Shown here: piece by piece, positions 1 through 3,000 of the stretch
How the letters are laid out: each line of letters opens with the position of its first letter
Position numbering within the stretch: position 1 is the first letter of the stretch
Assembly: GCA_964617105.1 (NCBI GenBank)
Contig: CAZTWC010000075.1
Location: 1 to 5,409 of the forward strand
DNA: 5,409 nt
Reading direction: 5' to 3'
Source: CAZTWC01 sp964617105 [NCBI: uncultured Myxococcia bacterium]
GTDB taxonomy: Bacteria > CAZTWC01
Notes under the pieces: model-generated
What the model saw: only the letters and a program-made list of their open reading frames with translations
What the model was told of the DNA's origin: nothing
Databases searched by the model: none
Translations under genes and position numbers: made by a program

Positions 1-90
1 GACCCATCCAAGAATTCCAAAGGATACGAGTGGGTCAGGTTCGACCGCCATTCCGTCAAACTGGTGGTTATTTATAATGACAACCAAGCC
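1..90 (+). other. Residues 1-30: C-terminal end of an upstream module
   Basis: The segment has a W-V-R-F pattern followed by a final beta-strand (K-L-V-V-I-Y-N-D, residues 20-27) and then a short N-Q-A-P linker. A closing strand of the form L-V-V-x-Y-N before an 'N-x-x-P' linker is how DNRLRE-type and some carbohydrate-binding beta-sandwich domains end in bacterial surface proteins. Too little is present to name the fold. It does show that the protein has at least one more folded module upstream. Confidence 0.4.
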
Positions 91-3000
91 CCTGGACTGC
101 CGGTTCAAAAAAACCCGGAAAACGATACCATAACCAGGGAGAAACAGATTGTCTTTTCTGCCCAGGTTAATGACCCGGACGGACACCAGGTAAGAGGCAT
201 CTTCGAAGTAAACGGCTCACAACACTCTGGCAACTGGGTGAAAGGCAACGGGCTCTCCTCGGTGACGGTGAGTTTGTCCAGCGACAAATACCATTGGCGG
301 GTAAGGGCCCAGGATAACCCGCCCACCGACCAATACAAATACTGCAATTATAAGCACACTGAATACCAGGACTATTGTGAAACCTACTGTGATCCGGAGC
401 ACCCGCAATATCAATACTATAAAGACTATTTTTGCCCGCGATTCTGCAAATGCCAAACCATGCACAAATACAGCCCCTGGACTGGTTACTGGGACTTTAC
501 AGTTGACTACACCCCTCCCAATACGCCCGAAGTATCGGATGAGGGCCAATTCACCACCAGTCAGGATAAACTCAAAGTGTTCTGGTCGAAATCTAAAGAT
601 AAAGGCACTCGGATGGATGGTTATGAAGTCAGAGTTTTTTACCAACCTCCCGACGGCAGCCTTACCTTACTGGAAGACTGGACCCGGGTAGGTAAAAAAA
701 CCAAAAAAACTTATGGCCACTTGATCCTGCACAACGGGTACACCTACTATTTTCAGGTGCGGGCCAAAGACAAAATTGGCAATTGGAGCGATATTGGCCA
801 AAGTGACGGTATTACTGTGGATTATACCGCCCCCACCACCCCGGTAGTTATTGATGAAGGAACAATTCAAAAGGACTCCGATTCCCGGCTGAGTGCGGAG
901 TGGTCCAGCCTTGATATTGAAAGCAGTATCAAACTCTATCGCTATGCCATCTCAACTTGCCCAAATTTGGGTAATGACGATTGTACTGAGGTGCTGGGTT
1001 GGACCAATACCACTGCCACCCAGATTGAAGTTAACGGATTGAATTTAAAAAGCGGCAAAACTTACTATTTCAAGGTGCAGGCTAAAAACCACGCTGGCAT
1101 CTGGAGCAATGTTGGATACAGCGATGGTATTCTGATCGATTATCTACCGCCAGCAGATGAGATTATCCCTCCCCAAATTAAAATAATGCCCAGGGAGCCA
1201 ACCACTGACGATGACTTAAACCTGGAGATACAAAACGGCACGGTGGTTATTCCCCAAAAAGGTAAATTTCTGCGTAAAGCGCTGATAAACCGCTCTGCTT
1301 TTATGCATCCCAAAGGTAAATTTCTGTTTTTTGCTGACCGGCATAAAAAAATAAGTTGCCTGGATATAAAAAAGAAAAGCATTCACAAGATAGCCCACCA
1401 ATATATTGGTGATGATGATTATGAACTCCGGAACGCCTTTAGCAAGGATGGTAAATATTTGTATGCCCTTAAACGCAAAAATAAAAAAATCGTGGTGCTG
1501 GATGTGAGTAACGGATGCCATAAAGTAGTAAAAAAGAAGGAGATCGATGGCTTCAATAAATTACACACTTGCGCGATAAATGGAGATGGTACCAGGTTAT
1601 TTTGCACTGAACGGCATTTAGATGGTCATCTGGTTATTATTGATGTTAAAAATTTCACATTTATCAAACGGGTTCAACTGGACCACTTTCCAAAGGCCAT
1701 TGTCTGGAATCAGAAACACAATCAACTTATCACCTGTGGTTCCGGTTATATCGACTTTTACAACCCCTCTAACGATGATTTGGTTCGTTTGAAAAGGATT
1801 CCGAACAATTCCTGCTCCAAAGATGGCGCTATTATGAGTGCCGATGGCAAATTTGCCTATTTTACCAATCACAAGGCCGTGGTGGTGGTAGACACCAAGA
1901 CCATGACCATAGTAACCACCATCTACCAATCCACCCGCTATTTTGATGTGGCGCCCGACAACAGCATGTTTTTCATTGCCAATGGCCACGGTGTTCATAT
2001 TTATCGAATGGCAGATCATAAATTTATCGGTAAAATCAAGGGCAAATTCCGCTCACACATTGTATCTGATCCTTCCACCGGTAATTTTTATGTGCAAATT
2101 AATGATGACTGGTATGAATTTGACGTTAGGATCAACTATGCTATCAAGTGGCTGAAAAGCGCTGACAACGGTCACAGTTTCCATGAAATCATGACGGCCA
2201 GCGGAAAAAAATTCCTCAGCCATCTAATTACCAGTCCCGGGGATATTATCCGGGCGGAAGTGACACCGCAACAAGGTTCAAAAGTTGGACCCACCGTCTC
2301 TGACCAGGTGACGGTCAAGGATATCCTACCCAATGTTCCGGTGTTGATCGCTCCGGCAGATGGCCATTGGAACGGTAATGGTTTACCCTCCTTCAGTGCC
2401 CTGGTTAGTAATTCCGGCCAAAACGATGTATGGGCAGTGTTTGTGGTGAACGGCCAAAAAATCGTGGGCAGTAAAGTTTCAGGTTCCGGCACCAGCACAG
2501 CCACCATCCCCCAGGAGTTATCTGACGGCGCTTATTCCTGGTATGCCTATGCTGACAATGGCTCCCAACAGAGCGAAAACAGTGAATCCTGGAACTTTAG
2601 TGTGGATACCAGTCCACCTTTCTATCCATCTATTAAGTTGGCCGGCCGCTATACCAGCGAATCTAATAAACTTCTCTTTACCCTGCGCAGTCAGGATTGG
2701 CAATCGGGTGTCAGCCAATGGGCCTATGCGATTCGGGATAAACAGGGAAACCTGGTGAAGGAATGGACATATCTTGACAGCGACCAGGCAAACGACAGTT
2801 CCATTGAGATAGATCTTAGCCTGACCATGCAAAACAATCATACCTACAATATATACGCAGCGGCTAAAAACCAGGCCGGTATCTGGAGCAGCCAGGGCGA
2901 CACCGCCCATCCCGCTGGGGGCATCACCGTTGACCTTACCTTGCCGGCCACCCCTACGGTTTCGATAGGTCAAAAATATATTATTTCTAACGACCAGGTT

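Noticed and set aside
377-691. Short + strand open frames in frame 2 (377-691, 1943-2155, 2543-2758, 3677-3874, 4820-5023)
   Set aside because: All overlap the 1803-codon frame, have no supporting domain, and are the expected out-of-frame shadows.
694-709. Two runs of seven A separated by two bases, a possible slippage or frameshift site
   Set aside because: The runs encode Lys-Lys pairs in a lysine-rich FN3 turn. A shift either way meets a stop soon (TGA at 722 in one frame and at 804 in the other), and the unshifted frame continues cleanly, so programmed slippage is not supported.
1240-2127. The propeller as an active lactonase or dehydrogenase enzyme
   Set aside because: No conserved catalytic or cofactor-binding residues could be recognised, blade sequences are diverged, and the domain is embedded in a structural stalk.
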